Origin: Thermoleophilaceae bacterium
Lineage (GTDB): Bacteria > Actinomycetota > Thermoleophilia > Solirubrobacterales > JACPNS01
DNA: 16,609 nt
NCBI GenBank assembly: GCA_016463365.1
Contig: JAEMRJ010000042.1
Span: 1 to 16,609 of the forward strand
Direction: 5' to 3'
This document shows, piece after piece, positions 1 to 8,426 of this stretch (position 1 is its first letter; every line of letters begins with the position of its first letter). The translations under genes were made by a program, and so were the position numbers. The notes under the pieces were generated by a model. It was not told where the DNA came from. It searched no databases and worked only from the letters and a program-made list of their open reading frames with translations.

Positions 1-1469
1 CGTTCTACGACGCCAACCACATTTCGATCGAGGGCGACACCAACCTCGCGCTCTCTGAAGACACGGCCAGGCGCTACGAGGCGTACGGCTGGCAGGTGAT
101 CCGCCAGGGGGAAGACATCGCAGTGGGCGACATTGAGTCCGCGATCGCGGCGGCAAAGGCCGAGCCGAACAAGCCCACGCTGATCATCGTCCGTACGCAC
201 ATTGCATTCGGCTCGCCCAACAAGGTCGACACCGAGGGCGCGCACGGCGCCCCGCTCGGCGACGAAGAGATCAAGCTCACCAAAGAGGCCTACGGATTCC
301 CGAGCCTCGAGCCGTTCTTCGTACCGCCAGAGGTGACAGAGCACTACTCGGCGATCGCCGAGCACGGCGACCTCGCTTTCAAAGAGTGGGCGGGCAACTT
401 CGACGCCTACCGCGCCGAACACCCTGAGCTGGCCGCCGAGTTTGACCGCCTTCAGGTCGGCGAGCTGCCGGCCGGCTGGGACTCCGAGATCCCGACCTTC
501 TCACCAGACGACAAGCCCGTGGCCACGCGCAAGGCATCCGAGACCGTGATCCAGTGGGCTGCATCAGTCGTCCCCGAACTCGTCGGCGGATCGGCAGACC
601 TTGCGCCGTCAAATCTCACTCTGATCGCCGACGCTGACTCAGTACAGAGCGGTGGCTGGGGCGGCCGCAACCTTCACTTCGGCATCCGCGAGCACGCGAT
701 GGGCGCGGCGGTGAACGGTTTGACGCTCAGCGGCCTGCGCGGCTACGGCGCCACCTTCCTGATCTTCAGCGACTACATGAAACCGGCGATGCGCCTGGCG
801 GCTCTGATGGGCATCCCGTCCATCTATGTCTTCACGCACGACTCGATCGGACTCGGCGAAGACGGCCCGACCCATCAGCCGGTCGAGCAGCTGTGGTCCA
901 TGCGCGCGACGCCCAACATCGACGTGATCCGGCCGGCCGACGCGAACGAGACGGCGCTCGGCTGGGCGCACGCGCTGGCCAGTCGTGACCGCCCGAGCAT
1001 GTTCGCGCTGAGCCGTCAGAACCTGCCGATCCTCGGCAACGTTCCGGCCGATGCGATCGAGAAGGGCGCCTACGTCGTCAAGGAAAGCGACGGCACACCA
1101 GAACTGATCGTGATCGCGACCGGCAGCGAGGTTTCGATCGCCCTCGACGGCGCGAAGCTGCTTGAGCAGGCCGGCGTCGCCACCCGCGTGGTCAGCGCGC
1201 CGTGCCTCGAACGCTTCAACGAGCAGTCACAGGAGTACAGGGACAGCGTCCTGCTGCCAGAGGTGAAGGCGCGCGTCTCGATCGAGGCCGGCAGCACCGT
1301 CGGTTGGCACCGCTACGTCGGCGATGCGGGATACTCGATCGGTATGGAGAGCTTCGGCGCGTCGGCCCCGCAGCCGGCGCTCTATGAGCACTTCGGCTTC
1401 ACGCCGGAAAAGGTCGCAGAGCATGGAAAGCGCGTGGCAGCGGCCACAGAGGGAGAACCAGGATCATGA
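1..1469 (+). CDS. tkt: Transketolase, 5'-truncated by window edge
   Basis: Thiamine-diphosphate enzyme moving two-carbon ketol units between pentose phosphate and glycolytic sugars in the cytosol. The reading frame is open from the first full codon (position 3), so the start lies upstream. About 488 codons are visible, against roughly 650-700 for a full transketolase, so most of the N-terminal ThDP pyrophosphate-binding domain is missing. The visible part opens with the family segment FYDANHISIEGDT. The pyrimidine-binding domain follows, with FGIREHAMGAA (the Glu codon at 690-692 should be the ThDP-activating glutamate) and the transketolase signature GEDGPTHQPVEQLW beginning at 855. The C-terminal domain follows, with IVIATGSEVSIAL. 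The stop overlaps the tal start as ATGA, so the two are probably translationally coupled. It is the first visible gene of the pentose phosphate operon. Identification is secure. Confidence 0.97.
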   Translation, partial: FYDANHISIEGDTNLALSEDTARRYEAYGWQVIRQGEDIAVGDIESAIAAAKAEPNKPTLIIVRTHIAFGSPNKVDTEGAHGAPLGDEEIKLTKEAYGFPSLEPFFVPPEVTEHYSAIAEHGDLAFKEWAGNFDAYRAEHPELAAEFDRLQVGELPAGWDSEIPTFSPDDKPVATRKASETVIQWAASVVPELVGGSADLAPSNLTLIADADSVQSGGWGGRNLHFGIREHAMGAAVNGLTLSGLRGYGATFLIFSDYMKPAMRLAALMGIPSIYVFTHDSIGLGEDGPTHQPVEQLWSMRATPNIDVIRPADANETALGWAHALASRDRPSMFALSRQNLPILGNVPADAIEKGAYVVKESDGTPELIVIATGSEVSIALDGAKLLEQAGVATRVVSAPCLERFNEQSQEYRDSVLLPEVKARVSIEAGSTVGWHRYVGDAGYSIGMESFGASAPQPALYEHFGFTPEKVAEHGKRVAAATEGEPGS

Positions 1470-2566
1470 GCGTGAACACCGTCAACGAACGTCTGGCCCG
1501 ACTGACCGCCCTCGGCACCAGCGTGTGGCTCGACCAGATCGGCAAGGGCCTGATCGACAACGGCGACCTCAAGCGTTACGTCGACGAGTACTCGCTGCGT
1601 GGCGTGACCAGCAACCCAGCGATCTTCGAAGGCGCGGTCCTCAAGAGTGACGACTACGACGACATCATCGCCGCAGGGTTCAGCGCCGGAAAGAGCGCCA
1701 TGGAGATCTACAAAGAAATCGCAGTCTCCACCGTCAAGGCCGCCACCGATGTTCTGCGACCGGTCTGGGAGGACCAGAACCACCACGACGGGTTCGTTTC
1801 GCTGGAAGTCGCACCTGACCTCGCGCGCGACACCACTGGCAGGACGCTTGAAGAAGCACGCATGTACTGGGGCCTCGTCGGCTCGCCCAACCTGATGATC
1901 AAGATCCCGGGAACGCCTGAGGGCCTCGAGTACATCGAGCAGGCAATCTACGAAGGCATCAACATCAACGTCACGCTGCTCTTCTCCGTTGACCGTTACT
2001 CCGACGTCGCCGAGGCCTACATCAAGGGCCTCGAGCGTCGCCGCGCCGAGGGCATGTCGCTCGATGTCCACTCGGTCGCCAGCTTCTTCGTTTCGCGCGT
2101 CGACACCGTGGTGGACAAGCAGCTCGACGAGAAGGGCCGTCCCGACATGAAGGGCAAGGCCGCCGTCGCAAATGCGCGCGCTGCCTACATCAAGTTCAAG
2201 GAGATCTTCTACGGCGAGCGTTTTGCCGCGCTCAAAGCCGATGGCGCCCCGGTGCAGCGTCCGCTCTGGGCATCGACCGGCACAAAGAACCCCGAGTACT
2301 CCGACGTGCTCTACGTCGACACGCTCGCCGGCCCCGAGACCGTCAACACCATGCCGCTGAAGACACTCGAGGCAACGGCAGCCATCAGCGACGTCACGTC
2401 CGTCACGCTCGATGAAGATCCCGGCCCCGTGCTCGCCGAGCTAGAGGCGATCGGCATCGACATGCACCAGGTCACAGAGGACCTGCTCGACGCCGGCATC
2501 GACGCATTTGTCCACTCCCTCGACGGATTGATCGAGGGCATCGAGAATCAGGGCTCCGCCGAGTGA
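1466..2566 (+). CDS. tal: Transaldolase
   Basis: Transfers a dihydroxyacetone unit from sedoheptulose-7-P to glyceraldehyde-3-P in the non-oxidative pentose phosphate pathway. The 366 residues fit the long actinobacterial/cyanobacterial transaldolase (about 360-375). Visible motifs are GVTSNPAIF (46-54), typical of the family N-terminus, and NLMIKIPGTPEGL (142-154), in which Lys146 is the expected Schiff-base lysine, followed by GININVTLLFS. The start is ATG inside the tkt stop (ATGA). GGGAGA at 1451-1456, 9 nt upstream, can serve as ribosome binding site. The stop overlaps the GTG start of pgi (GTGA). In several phyla this type of transaldolase is fused to the same type of phosphoglucose isomerase; here the two are separate and in different frames. 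Confidence 0.97.
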   Translation: MSVNTVNERLARLTALGTSVWLDQIGKGLIDNGDLKRYVDEYSLRGVTSNPAIFEGAVLKSDDYDDIIAAGFSAGKSAMEIYKEIAVSTVKAATDVLRPVWEDQNHHDGFVSLEVAPDLARDTTGRTLEEARMYWGLVGSPNLMIKIPGTPEGLEYIEQAIYEGININVTLLFSVDRYSDVAEAYIKGLERRRAEGMSLDVHSVASFFVSRVDTVVDKQLDEKGRPDMKGKAAVANARAAYIKFKEIFYGERFAALKADGAPVQRPLWASTGTKNPEYSDVLYVDTLAGPETVNTMPLKTLEATAAISDVTSVTLDEDPGPVLAELEAIGIDMHQVTEDLLDAGIDAFVHSLDGLIEGIENQGSAE

Positions 2567-4095
2567 CCGCCCAGCAGGGCTTGACCGTTTCTGAGCGCGT
2601 CTGGGCGCGCGACGAATCGCTCTGGGGCGGTCCGGGCGTGCCCGAGATCGGCAACCGCCTCGGCTGGCTCGACATCGCCGACCGCATGCAGGAGGCGCTG
2701 CCAGATCTCGAGGCTTTTGTCGCGCAGGCTCACGCCGACGGGCTGACCAACACCGTTCTTCTCGGCATGGGGGGCTCGTCGCTGGGCCCCGAGGTGCTCA
2801 ACCGATCGTTCGGCGGCTCGCTTGCGATGCTCGATTCGACCGATCCGGCCGCGGTGCTCGCTGTGGTCGCGCCCGAGGATCTCGAAAAAACGATCTTCGT
2901 CGTCTCGAGCAAGTCCGGCGGAACGGTCGAAACGCTCTCCCACTTCAAGCACTTCTACGAACTGACCGGCGGCAACGGTGCGCAGTTCGTCGCCGTGACC
3001 GACCCCGGCTCGCCACTCGAGGCGCTCGCCGACGAAAAAGGCTTCCGCCGCGTGTTCCAGGCAGACCCAAACATCGGCGGTCGCTACAGCGTGCTCAGCT
3101 ACTTCGGCCTGGTGCCGGCCGCGCTCGCAGGCGTGCCGCTCGCCGGGGTGCTGGAAAACGCGATCGACGCTGCCAAGAGCTGCAAGTTGATCGACGGCAA
3201 CCCCGGCCTGCTGCTGGGCGAGAAGCTCGGCGAGCTTTCGCTGGCCGGCCGCGACAAGCTGACCTTCATCGTCGATGCGCCGATCGACAGCTTCGGGTTG
3301 TGGGTCGAGCAATTGATCGCGGAGAGCACCGGCAAACACGGAAAGGGCATCCTGCCGGTCGCCGGCGAGCCGATCACTCCCGACGACCTCGTCGGTGAGT
3401 ACGGCGTCGACCGCGTCTTCGTACATATCGCTGACGCCGCAGATCCAGACGGCGACAACGCAGCCACCGTGGACGCGCTCGAGCAGCACGGCCAGCCAGT
3501 ATTCCGCATGGCTTCAGCGGGCCCCGACGATCTGGGCCGTTTCATGTTCCTCTTCGAGTTCGCGACTGCAGTGGTGGGCCACGTGCTCGGCATCAACCCC
3601 TTCGACCAGCCCAACGTGCAGGAGGCCAAGGACGCCACCGCACGAGTGCTTGAGTCCGGTGATGTCACCGCTTCGTTCGACGATCCCGGCGCATTGAACG
3701 CGCTGCTCGCGGACGCCGGGCCGCCCGCCTACATCGCGATCATGAGCTACTCACAGCCCAGCGCAGAATTTGACTCCGCGATCGACGACCTGCGGCGCAC
3801 GATCCGCGCCAGGACCGGATCGGCCACGACCTTCGGCTACGGCCCGCGCTTCCTGCATTCCACGGGTCAGCTGCACAAGGGCGGACCGCCCGAGGGCAGT
3901 TTCGTGCAGTTGGTGCACGACGGCCCCGAGGATGTCGAGATACCTGATGCCAGCTTCAGCTTCAGGACGCTGAAGCACGCCCAGGCGATCGGCGACCTGC
4001 AGGCGCTCAAAGAACACGGACGACCGGTCGTCCGACTGAAACTTTCCGGGGATCCTGCGCAGGCCGTTCGCGACCTCACAGCAAGCCTCGACTGA
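2563..4095 (+). CDS. pgi: Glucose-6-phosphate isomerase (TalPgi C-terminal type)
   Basis: Interconverts glucose-6-P and fructose-6-P; in this operon it can recycle fructose-6-P from Tkt/Tal back to Zwf. Two SIS sugar-phosphate folds are visible: GMGGSSLGPEV (69-78 region) and SSKSGGTVET (115-124). A PGI signature 1-like segment, NIGGRYSVLSYFG, is at 170-182. FDQPNVQEAK (347-356) matches PGI signature 2, giving Lys356 as the likely catalytic lysine. QLIAESTGKHGKG (250-262) is also typical. The C-terminal third (GYGPRFLHSTGQLHKGG, 425-441) resembles the isomerase half of bifunctional transaldolase/PGI proteins more than E. coli Pgi. The GTG start at 2563 is chosen because it overlaps the tal stop; a weak AGGG lies 9 nt upstream. 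At 510 residues it is slightly shorter than classical PGI (about 550). Confidence 0.93.
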   Translation: MTAQQGLTVSERVWARDESLWGGPGVPEIGNRLGWLDIADRMQEALPDLEAFVAQAHADGLTNTVLLGMGGSSLGPEVLNRSFGGSLAMLDSTDPAAVLAVVAPEDLEKTIFVVSSKSGGTVETLSHFKHFYELTGGNGAQFVAVTDPGSPLEALADEKGFRRVFQADPNIGGRYSVLSYFGLVPAALAGVPLAGVLENAIDAAKSCKLIDGNPGLLLGEKLGELSLAGRDKLTFIVDAPIDSFGLWVEQLIAESTGKHGKGILPVAGEPITPDDLVGEYGVDRVFVHIADAADPDGDNAATVDALEQHGQPVFRMASAGPDDLGRFMFLFEFATAVVGHVLGINPFDQPNVQEAKDATARVLESGDVTASFDDPGALNALLADAGPPAYIAIMSYSQPSAEFDSAIDDLRRTIRARTGSATTFGYGPRFLHSTGQLHKGGPPEGSFVQLVHDGPEDVEIPDASFSFRTLKHAQAIGDLQALKEHGRPVVRLKLSGDPAQAVRDLTASLD

Positions 4096-4111
4096 CCCCC
4101 CCCAAACAATC

Positions 4112-4119
4112 AAGGAGAG
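4112..4119 (+). promoter_or_regulatory. Shine-Dalgarno of gnd
   Basis: AAGGAGAG lies 10 nt before the gnd ATG in the only real gap (34 bp) of the pentose phosphate operon. It is the strongest ribosome binding site in the operon and fixes the gnd start. A run of eight C (4096-4103) directly follows the pgi stop. No promoter or terminator is evident in the gap, so gnd is probably part of the same transcript but initiates independently. Confidence 0.8.
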
Positions 4120-4129
4120 CGGTTTCCCG

Positions 4130-5068
4130 ATGTCAGACAACAGCGTGCAGATTGGATTTGTCGGACTGGGCAAGATGGGCGCGAACATGGTCGCCCGGAT
4201 CAGGCGCGACTCCGACATCAGGGTCGTGGCGTTCGACTTCAACGCCGAAGCCGTGACCGCAGCCGAAGGGGTCGGCGCCGAGGGCGCGTCTTCTCTGGAA
4301 GAACTCGTCTCCAAGCTCGATACCCCGCGCATGGTCTGGGTGATGGTCCCGTCCGGGGACGCGACGACCCAGACCGTCGAGAAGCTCGGCGAACTGCTCG
4401 AGCCCGGCGACACGATCATCGACGGCGGCAACTCGCGCTGGAGCGACGACAAGGCGCGCTCGGCCAAGCTCGAACCGACGGGCATCAAGTACGTCGACGT
4501 CGGAACATCCGGCGGCGTCTGGGGCCTGCAGGAGGGCTATTGCATGATGGCCGGCGGTCCCGATGAGTCGATCGCCCAGCTCACCCCGATCCTCGACGTG
4601 CTGGCTCCGCCGTACTCCGAGCAGCACGGCCCCGGCTGGGGTCATATGGGTCCGGTCGGTGCGGGTCACTACGTGAAGATGGTCCACAACGGCGTCGAGT
4701 ACGCCTTGATGCAGAGCTACGCGGAGGGCTTCAATCTCTTTGACGCCTGCGAGTACGACCTCGACAACGCGAAGATCGCCCACCTCTGGAACCAGGCTTC
4801 GGTCGTGCGCTCGTGGCTCTGCGAGCTCGCGGCACTGGCGTTTGAGCAGGAGGGCAACGACCTCGAGCAGCTCGAGCCCGTCGTCGCCGACTCCGGCGAG
4901 GGTCGCTGGACGGTCGAGGACGCGAACGACAAGCGCGTTCCCGTGCCGGCGATCGCGCTCAGTCTGTTTGAGCGCTACTCCAGCCAGGGTCATTCTGATT
5001 TTGCGAACAAGGTCAACGCTGCGCTGCGTGCTCAGTTCGGCGGTCACGCCGTCGAGCGCAAGGGCTGA
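4130..5068 (+). CDS. gnd: 6-phosphogluconate dehydrogenase, decarboxylating, short (NAD-type)
   Basis: Oxidatively decarboxylates 6-phosphogluconate to ribulose-5-P. At 312 residues it is the short form (about 300) rather than the 470-residue E. coli type. The Rossmann motif GLGKMG is at 12-17. Beta-2 ends in AFDFN with Asp36, where NADP enzymes carry an Asn-Arg-Ser/Thr segment, so NAD+ preference is inferred. DGGNS (98-102) and the substrate loop GTSGGVWGLQEGYCMMAGG (125-143) follow. The helix KMVHNGVEY (183-191) carries the expected catalytic Lys183 and Glu190. The C-terminal all-helical domain is complete. Its stop overlaps the zwf start by one base (TGATG). Confidence 0.95.
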   Translation: MSDNSVQIGFVGLGKMGANMVARIRRDSDIRVVAFDFNAEAVTAAEGVGAEGASSLEELVSKLDTPRMVWVMVPSGDATTQTVEKLGELLEPGDTIIDGGNSRWSDDKARSAKLEPTGIKYVDVGTSGGVWGLQEGYCMMAGGPDESIAQLTPILDVLAPPYSEQHGPGWGHMGPVGAGHYVKMVHNGVEYALMQSYAEGFNLFDACEYDLDNAKIAHLWNQASVVRSWLCELAALAFEQEGNDLEQLEPVVADSGEGRWTVEDANDKRVPVPAIALSLFERYSSQGHSDFANKVNAALRAQFGGHAVERKG

Positions 5069-6621
5069 TGGTGGCGCCGGTGAGTCCGGATTCGATCGTT
5101 CCCCCTGCGCCGCTCCCCAACCCGCTGGCCTCGGGTCTTGAGCACATGCCCGTCGATCCCACGACGATGGTGATCTTCGGGGCGACCGGCGACCTGGCAC
5201 ACCGCAAGCTGCTCCCGGCGATCTACAACCTCGCTCATGAGGGGTCGCTCCCAGAGCGCTTCAATCTGGTCGGCTTCGCGTTCGAGGACTACACCGACGA
5301 GACCTTCCGCAAGATGATGGCCGAGTCGATCGAGGCCCACTCGAGGCGCGCGCCAAAGCCCGATGTGCTCGACGCCCTGCTCCACCGCACGACCTACGTC
5401 ACCGGGAGCTTTGACAACACGGCGGACTTCGAGACGCTGAAGAAGGCGCTCGAGGAGCTTGACCACCTTGCCGACGAGCCGCTCAACCACCTCTTCTACC
5501 TGGCTACTTCACCGACGTTCTTCTCGACTGTTGTTCGCCAGCTGGGCGAGGTCGGACTTGACAAAGAGCCCGACTCGAAGGTCCGCGTCGTGATCGAGAA
5601 GCCGATCGGCCGCGACCTCGAGAGCGCCCGTGCTCTGAACCGCGACGTTCTGGAGGTGCTCGACGAGGACCAGATCTACCGCATCGATCATTACCTCGGC
5701 AAAGAGACGGTGCAGAACATCCTTGCCTTCAGGTTTGCGAACTCGATGTTTGAGCCGATCTGGAACTCGAACTACATCGACTACGTGCAGATCACGGCCA
5801 GCGAAGACCTCGGAATCGGCACGCGCGCAAGCTATTACGACACGGCCGGCGCGCTGCGCGACCTTGTTCAGAACCACATGCTCCAGCTGCTTGCGCTGCT
5901 CTGCATGGAACCGCCGAATGCGCTGACCGCAAACAAGGTGCGCGACGAGAAAGCGAAGGTCCTGCGTGCGATGCCGGCGCCGCTGTTTTCGGAGGTCTCA
6001 AGCATGGCCGTGCGCGGGCAGTACTCGCCGGGCACGATCGGCAGCGACAACGTTCCCGGCTACCTCGAAGAAGAAGGCGTGGGCGAGGGCTCGCAGACAG
6101 AGACCTACGCGGCGCTGCGCCTCGAGATCAGCAACTGGCGCTGGGCCGGTGTCCCGTTCTACCTGCGTACGGGCAAGCGCCTGGCCAGGAAGGTGACGGA
6201 AATAGTCGTCACGCTCAAGCCCGTTCCGCATCTGGCGTTCCAGATCCACGGCGCGCCGCCGCCGCCGAATGAGCTGGTCTTCCAGATCCAGCCCAACGAA
6301 GGCGTCTCGATCTCGCTGGGCGCAAAGATCCCCGGGGCCAAGACGCGCATCCGCCCGGTCAACATGCAGTTCCAGTACGGCACCTCCTTCACGAGCGAAT
6401 CACCCGAGGCCTATGAGCGCCTGATCCTCGACGTGATGCGCGGTGACGCCACGCTCTTCACTCGCGTCGACGAGGTCGAGGCGCTCTGGGGGATCGTCGA
6501 TCCTGTGCTCGCATACTGGGCGGCTGATCCCGCCAAGCCCGCGCAGTACGCGGCTGGATCGAGCGGTCCGGTGGAAGCCGACGCACTGCTCCAGGGCAGG
6601 GCAAAATGGCGACAGCTCTGA
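5068..6621 (+). CDS. zwf: Glucose-6-phosphate dehydrogenase
   Basis: First step of the oxidative branch: glucose-6-P to 6-phosphogluconolactone with reduction of NAD(P)+. The 517 residues are near the usual 480-515. The nucleotide-binding loop GATGDLAHRKL is at 38-48 and EKPIG at 177-181. The active-site signature RIDHYLGKE is at 205-213, with His208 the expected catalytic base. The ATG at 5068 is chosen because it overlaps the gnd stop. It gives a Pro-rich tail of about 30 residues before the Rossmann fold; an internal ATG at 5146 would remove that tail, so the start has some uncertainty. The last 16 bp overlap opcA, which encodes its activating partner. Confidence 0.96.
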   Translation: MVAPVSPDSIVPPAPLPNPLASGLEHMPVDPTTMVIFGATGDLAHRKLLPAIYNLAHEGSLPERFNLVGFAFEDYTDETFRKMMAESIEAHSRRAPKPDVLDALLHRTTYVTGSFDNTADFETLKKALEELDHLADEPLNHLFYLATSPTFFSTVVRQLGEVGLDKEPDSKVRVVIEKPIGRDLESARALNRDVLEVLDEDQIYRIDHYLGKETVQNILAFRFANSMFEPIWNSNYIDYVQITASEDLGIGTRASYYDTAGALRDLVQNHMLQLLALLCMEPPNALTANKVRDEKAKVLRAMPAPLFSEVSSMAVRGQYSPGTIGSDNVPGYLEEEGVGEGSQTETYAALRLEISNWRWAGVPFYLRTGKRLARKVTEIVVTLKPVPHLAFQIHGAPPPPNELVFQIQPNEGVSISLGAKIPGAKTRIRPVNMQFQYGTSFTSESPEAYERLILDVMRGDATLFTRVDEVEALWGIVDPVLAYWAADPAKPAQYAAGSSGPVEADALLQGRAKWRQL

Positions 6622-7709
6622 CGACTCCGGGCGTCTGGAGCGCCCGCGACACCACCCCGGCAGAGATCGAGAGCGCGCTGCTCAAGCTGATGCACGAGCA
6701 GGCCAACGAAGGCATGGTGCACGCGCCCGCCCGCGTACTGAACTTTGTGGTCGTGATCGATCGCGAGTGGAAGGGTGAGGTGAGCAACCGCCTCGACCGC
6801 ATCAACCGCGACAACCCCGCCCGAACAATTCTCATCGTCGTCGAAGAAGGCAAAAAAGAACTTGACGCCGTGGCGACCCTGATCCACGACCAGCCCGACC
6901 AGCTCGGCGGCAACACGGTGTTCCGCGAGCGCATCGAGATCGACTGCGGGGCCGACCAGCTCGACCACCTTGACACGATCATCTATCCGGTGCTCGCCAC
7001 CGAGGTGGGCACGGTCGTCTGGTCACCACACGGCCACCCCGAGGCTGTGGACGCGCTGCGCGGCCTGGCCACCACCGTCCTGATCGACTCGCTGGAGATC
7101 CCCGACTGGCATGATGCGATCGCGCGGATCGCGGAGCTCTCCGAGCACGCCGAAGTCAGCGACCTTGCCTGGCTCAGATCAAACCCCTGGCGCGAACGCG
7201 TCGCCGCCGCGTTCGACCCGGTCGTCTGGCGTCCGCAGCTGGACGCAATCAACCGCGTCGTCGTGCGCATGCACCCCGGCTCGACACTCGCCGCGTTGCT
7301 CTGGCTCGGCTGGATCGCCTCGCGACTCGAGTGGACGCCGCACGTGCTCGAGCTTGACGCCGACAACGACAAGTCCGGCCACGCGACCGGCCCTGCCGGT
7401 CAGATCGAACTGCTGCTCGAGAACGACGACACGATGCCCGTGCCCGGACTCTCGGGCCTGACAATCGAAACGAGCAACGGACTGAGCCTTTCGCTCGACC
7501 GTGGCGTCGGGGGCCTGCGTGCCACGCGGAAGTTGCCCGACGGCGGAGAGTCTGCCTGGACGATCCTCGGTGCGTCGCGCGGCGAGGACGGCATCCTCGC
7601 GCACGGCGTGACCAATGCGCTGATCCCGGACCCGCTCTTCCGACCGGCGCTTGAAGCGGCATGCGCGTTCGGCGGCCGGGCAACGATTGCAAAGGCGCGC
7701 GAGCAGTGA
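6606..7709 (+). CDS. opcA: Glucose-6-phosphate dehydrogenase assembly protein OpcA
   Basis: OpcA proteins of cyanobacteria and actinobacteria promote assembly and activity of G6PDH; no enzymatic activity of their own is known. The 367-residue product has the family's N-terminal RVLNFVVVID strand and the conserved DLAWLRSNPWRERVAAAF segment near the middle (about residues 188-205). The C-terminal domain ends in the usual short basic tail. The ATG lies inside the end of zwf (16 bp overlap) with GGCAGG 5 nt upstream. The zwf-opcA-pgl order is the standard actinobacterial arrangement and supports the assignment. The 3' end overlaps the GTG of pgl. Confidence 0.93.
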   Translation: MATALTTPGVWSARDTTPAEIESALLKLMHEQANEGMVHAPARVLNFVVVIDREWKGEVSNRLDRINRDNPARTILIVVEEGKKELDAVATLIHDQPDQLGGNTVFRERIEIDCGADQLDHLDTIIYPVLATEVGTVVWSPHGHPEAVDALRGLATTVLIDSLEIPDWHDAIARIAELSEHAEVSDLAWLRSNPWRERVAAAFDPVVWRPQLDAINRVVVRMHPGSTLAALLWLGWIASRLEWTPHVLELDADNDKSGHATGPAGQIELLLENDDTMPVPGLSGLTIETSNGLSLSLDRGVGGLRATRKLPDGGESAWTILGASRGEDGILAHGVTNALIPDPLFRPALEAACAFGGRATIAKAREQ

Positions 7710-8377
7710 CCGAACTGAAGATCGTGGAGGACGTCGCTTCCGATGCGGCGGCGCGGATTTCGACCGTCGCCGAAGCCGGCGGATCGATCGTGCTGGCGGG
7801 CGGTTCGACACCGAAGCAGGCTTACGAGCTCGCGTCGGCCGCCGACTGGTCGACCGCGAAGGTCTGGTTCGGCGACGAGCGCTGCGTCCCGCCCGGAGAC
7901 GAGCGAAGCAACTTCCGCATGGCCAAAGAGTCGCTGTTCGACCGCCTGGCCGCACCGCCTGCAGCGATCTTCCGCATGCCCGGAGAGCTCGACCCGGCCG
8001 AGGCCGCCCACCAGTACGCCGCAGACATTTTCGAACACGACGCCGAGCCGTTTGACCTGCTGCTGCTCGGCATCGGCTCCGACGGTCACACTGCTTCGTT
8101 GTTTCCCGGCAAGCCCGAGATCTCGCAACGCAACCTGCTGGTGACGGCCGTGCCCGAGCCCGGACTGGACCCGTTGGTGCCGCGCGTCAGCCTGACGGTG
8201 CCTGCGCTCGTGCGCGCCAAGGAGATCCTCTTTCTTGTCGTCGGCCCGGGCAAGGCGGCTCCGGTCAAAGAGTCGTTTGGCACCGAGAACTCGATGACGC
8301 CCGCCGGGATCGTCGCGCGCAAGGCGCGCGGCCGCGTGACTGTGCTGCTGGATCAGGCTGCGGCCGCAGACCTCTAG
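7706..8377 (+). CDS. pgl: 6-phosphogluconolactonase
   Basis: Hydrolyses 6-phosphogluconolactone to 6-phosphogluconate between Zwf and Gnd. I place the start at GTG 7706 (GTGA overlap with the opcA stop, AAAGG 10 nt upstream), giving 223 residues. The longer frame from 7661 would add 15 unconserved residues inside opcA. Family motifs: LAGGSTPKQAYELA (30-43), WFGDERCVPPGDERSNF (54-70) and LLGIGSDGHTASLFPG (120-135) with His128. The length is slightly below the usual 230-250, but all motifs and the C-terminal VTVLLDQAA strand are present. It is the last gene of the operon and is followed by hairpins. Confidence 0.94.
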   Translation: MTELKIVEDVASDAAARISTVAEAGGSIVLAGGSTPKQAYELASAADWSTAKVWFGDERCVPPGDERSNFRMAKESLFDRLAAPPAAIFRMPGELDPAEAAHQYAADIFEHDAEPFDLLLLGIGSDGHTASLFPGKPEISQRNLLVTAVPEPGLDPLVPRVSLTVPALVRAKEILFLVVGPGKAAPVKESFGTENSMTPAGIVARKARGRVTVLLDQAAAADL

Positions 8378-8402
8378 CGCTGGAGGGCCCGCTCGGCCAG
8401 CT

Positions 8403-8418
8403 CCGCTTGTGCAAGCGG
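8403..8418 (+). other. Small perfect inverted repeat after pgl
   Basis: CCGCTT and AAGCGG flank GTGC, so the RNA could form a 6-bp hairpin with a 4-nt loop about 25 bp after the pgl stop. It sits 8 bp before the larger stem-loop at 8427-8457. It may contribute to termination or protect the 3' end of the mRNA. The role is inferred. Confidence 0.45.
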
Positions 8419-8426
8419 CAAACGCT

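Noticed and set aside
2548..3489. Long open frame on the - strand (313 codons) inside pgi
   Set aside because: It is the antisense of a clearly identified gene, has no recognisable domain, and reflects GC-rich codon structure.
4096..4103. Run of eight C after the pgi stop
   Set aside because: Lies outside coding sequence, so phase variation of a protein is not possible; probably a simple homopolymer.
4133..5200. 355-codon open frame on the - strand across gnd and the start of zwf
   Set aside because: Shadow of gnd/zwf: Arg/Val/Asp-rich, no motifs, and covering two genes with firm catalytic motifs on the other strand.
7661..7705. 15-residue extension of Pgl from an ATG inside opcA
   Set aside because: GTG 7706 gives the usual stop/start overlap and the family N-terminus; the extra residues are just opcA in another frame.
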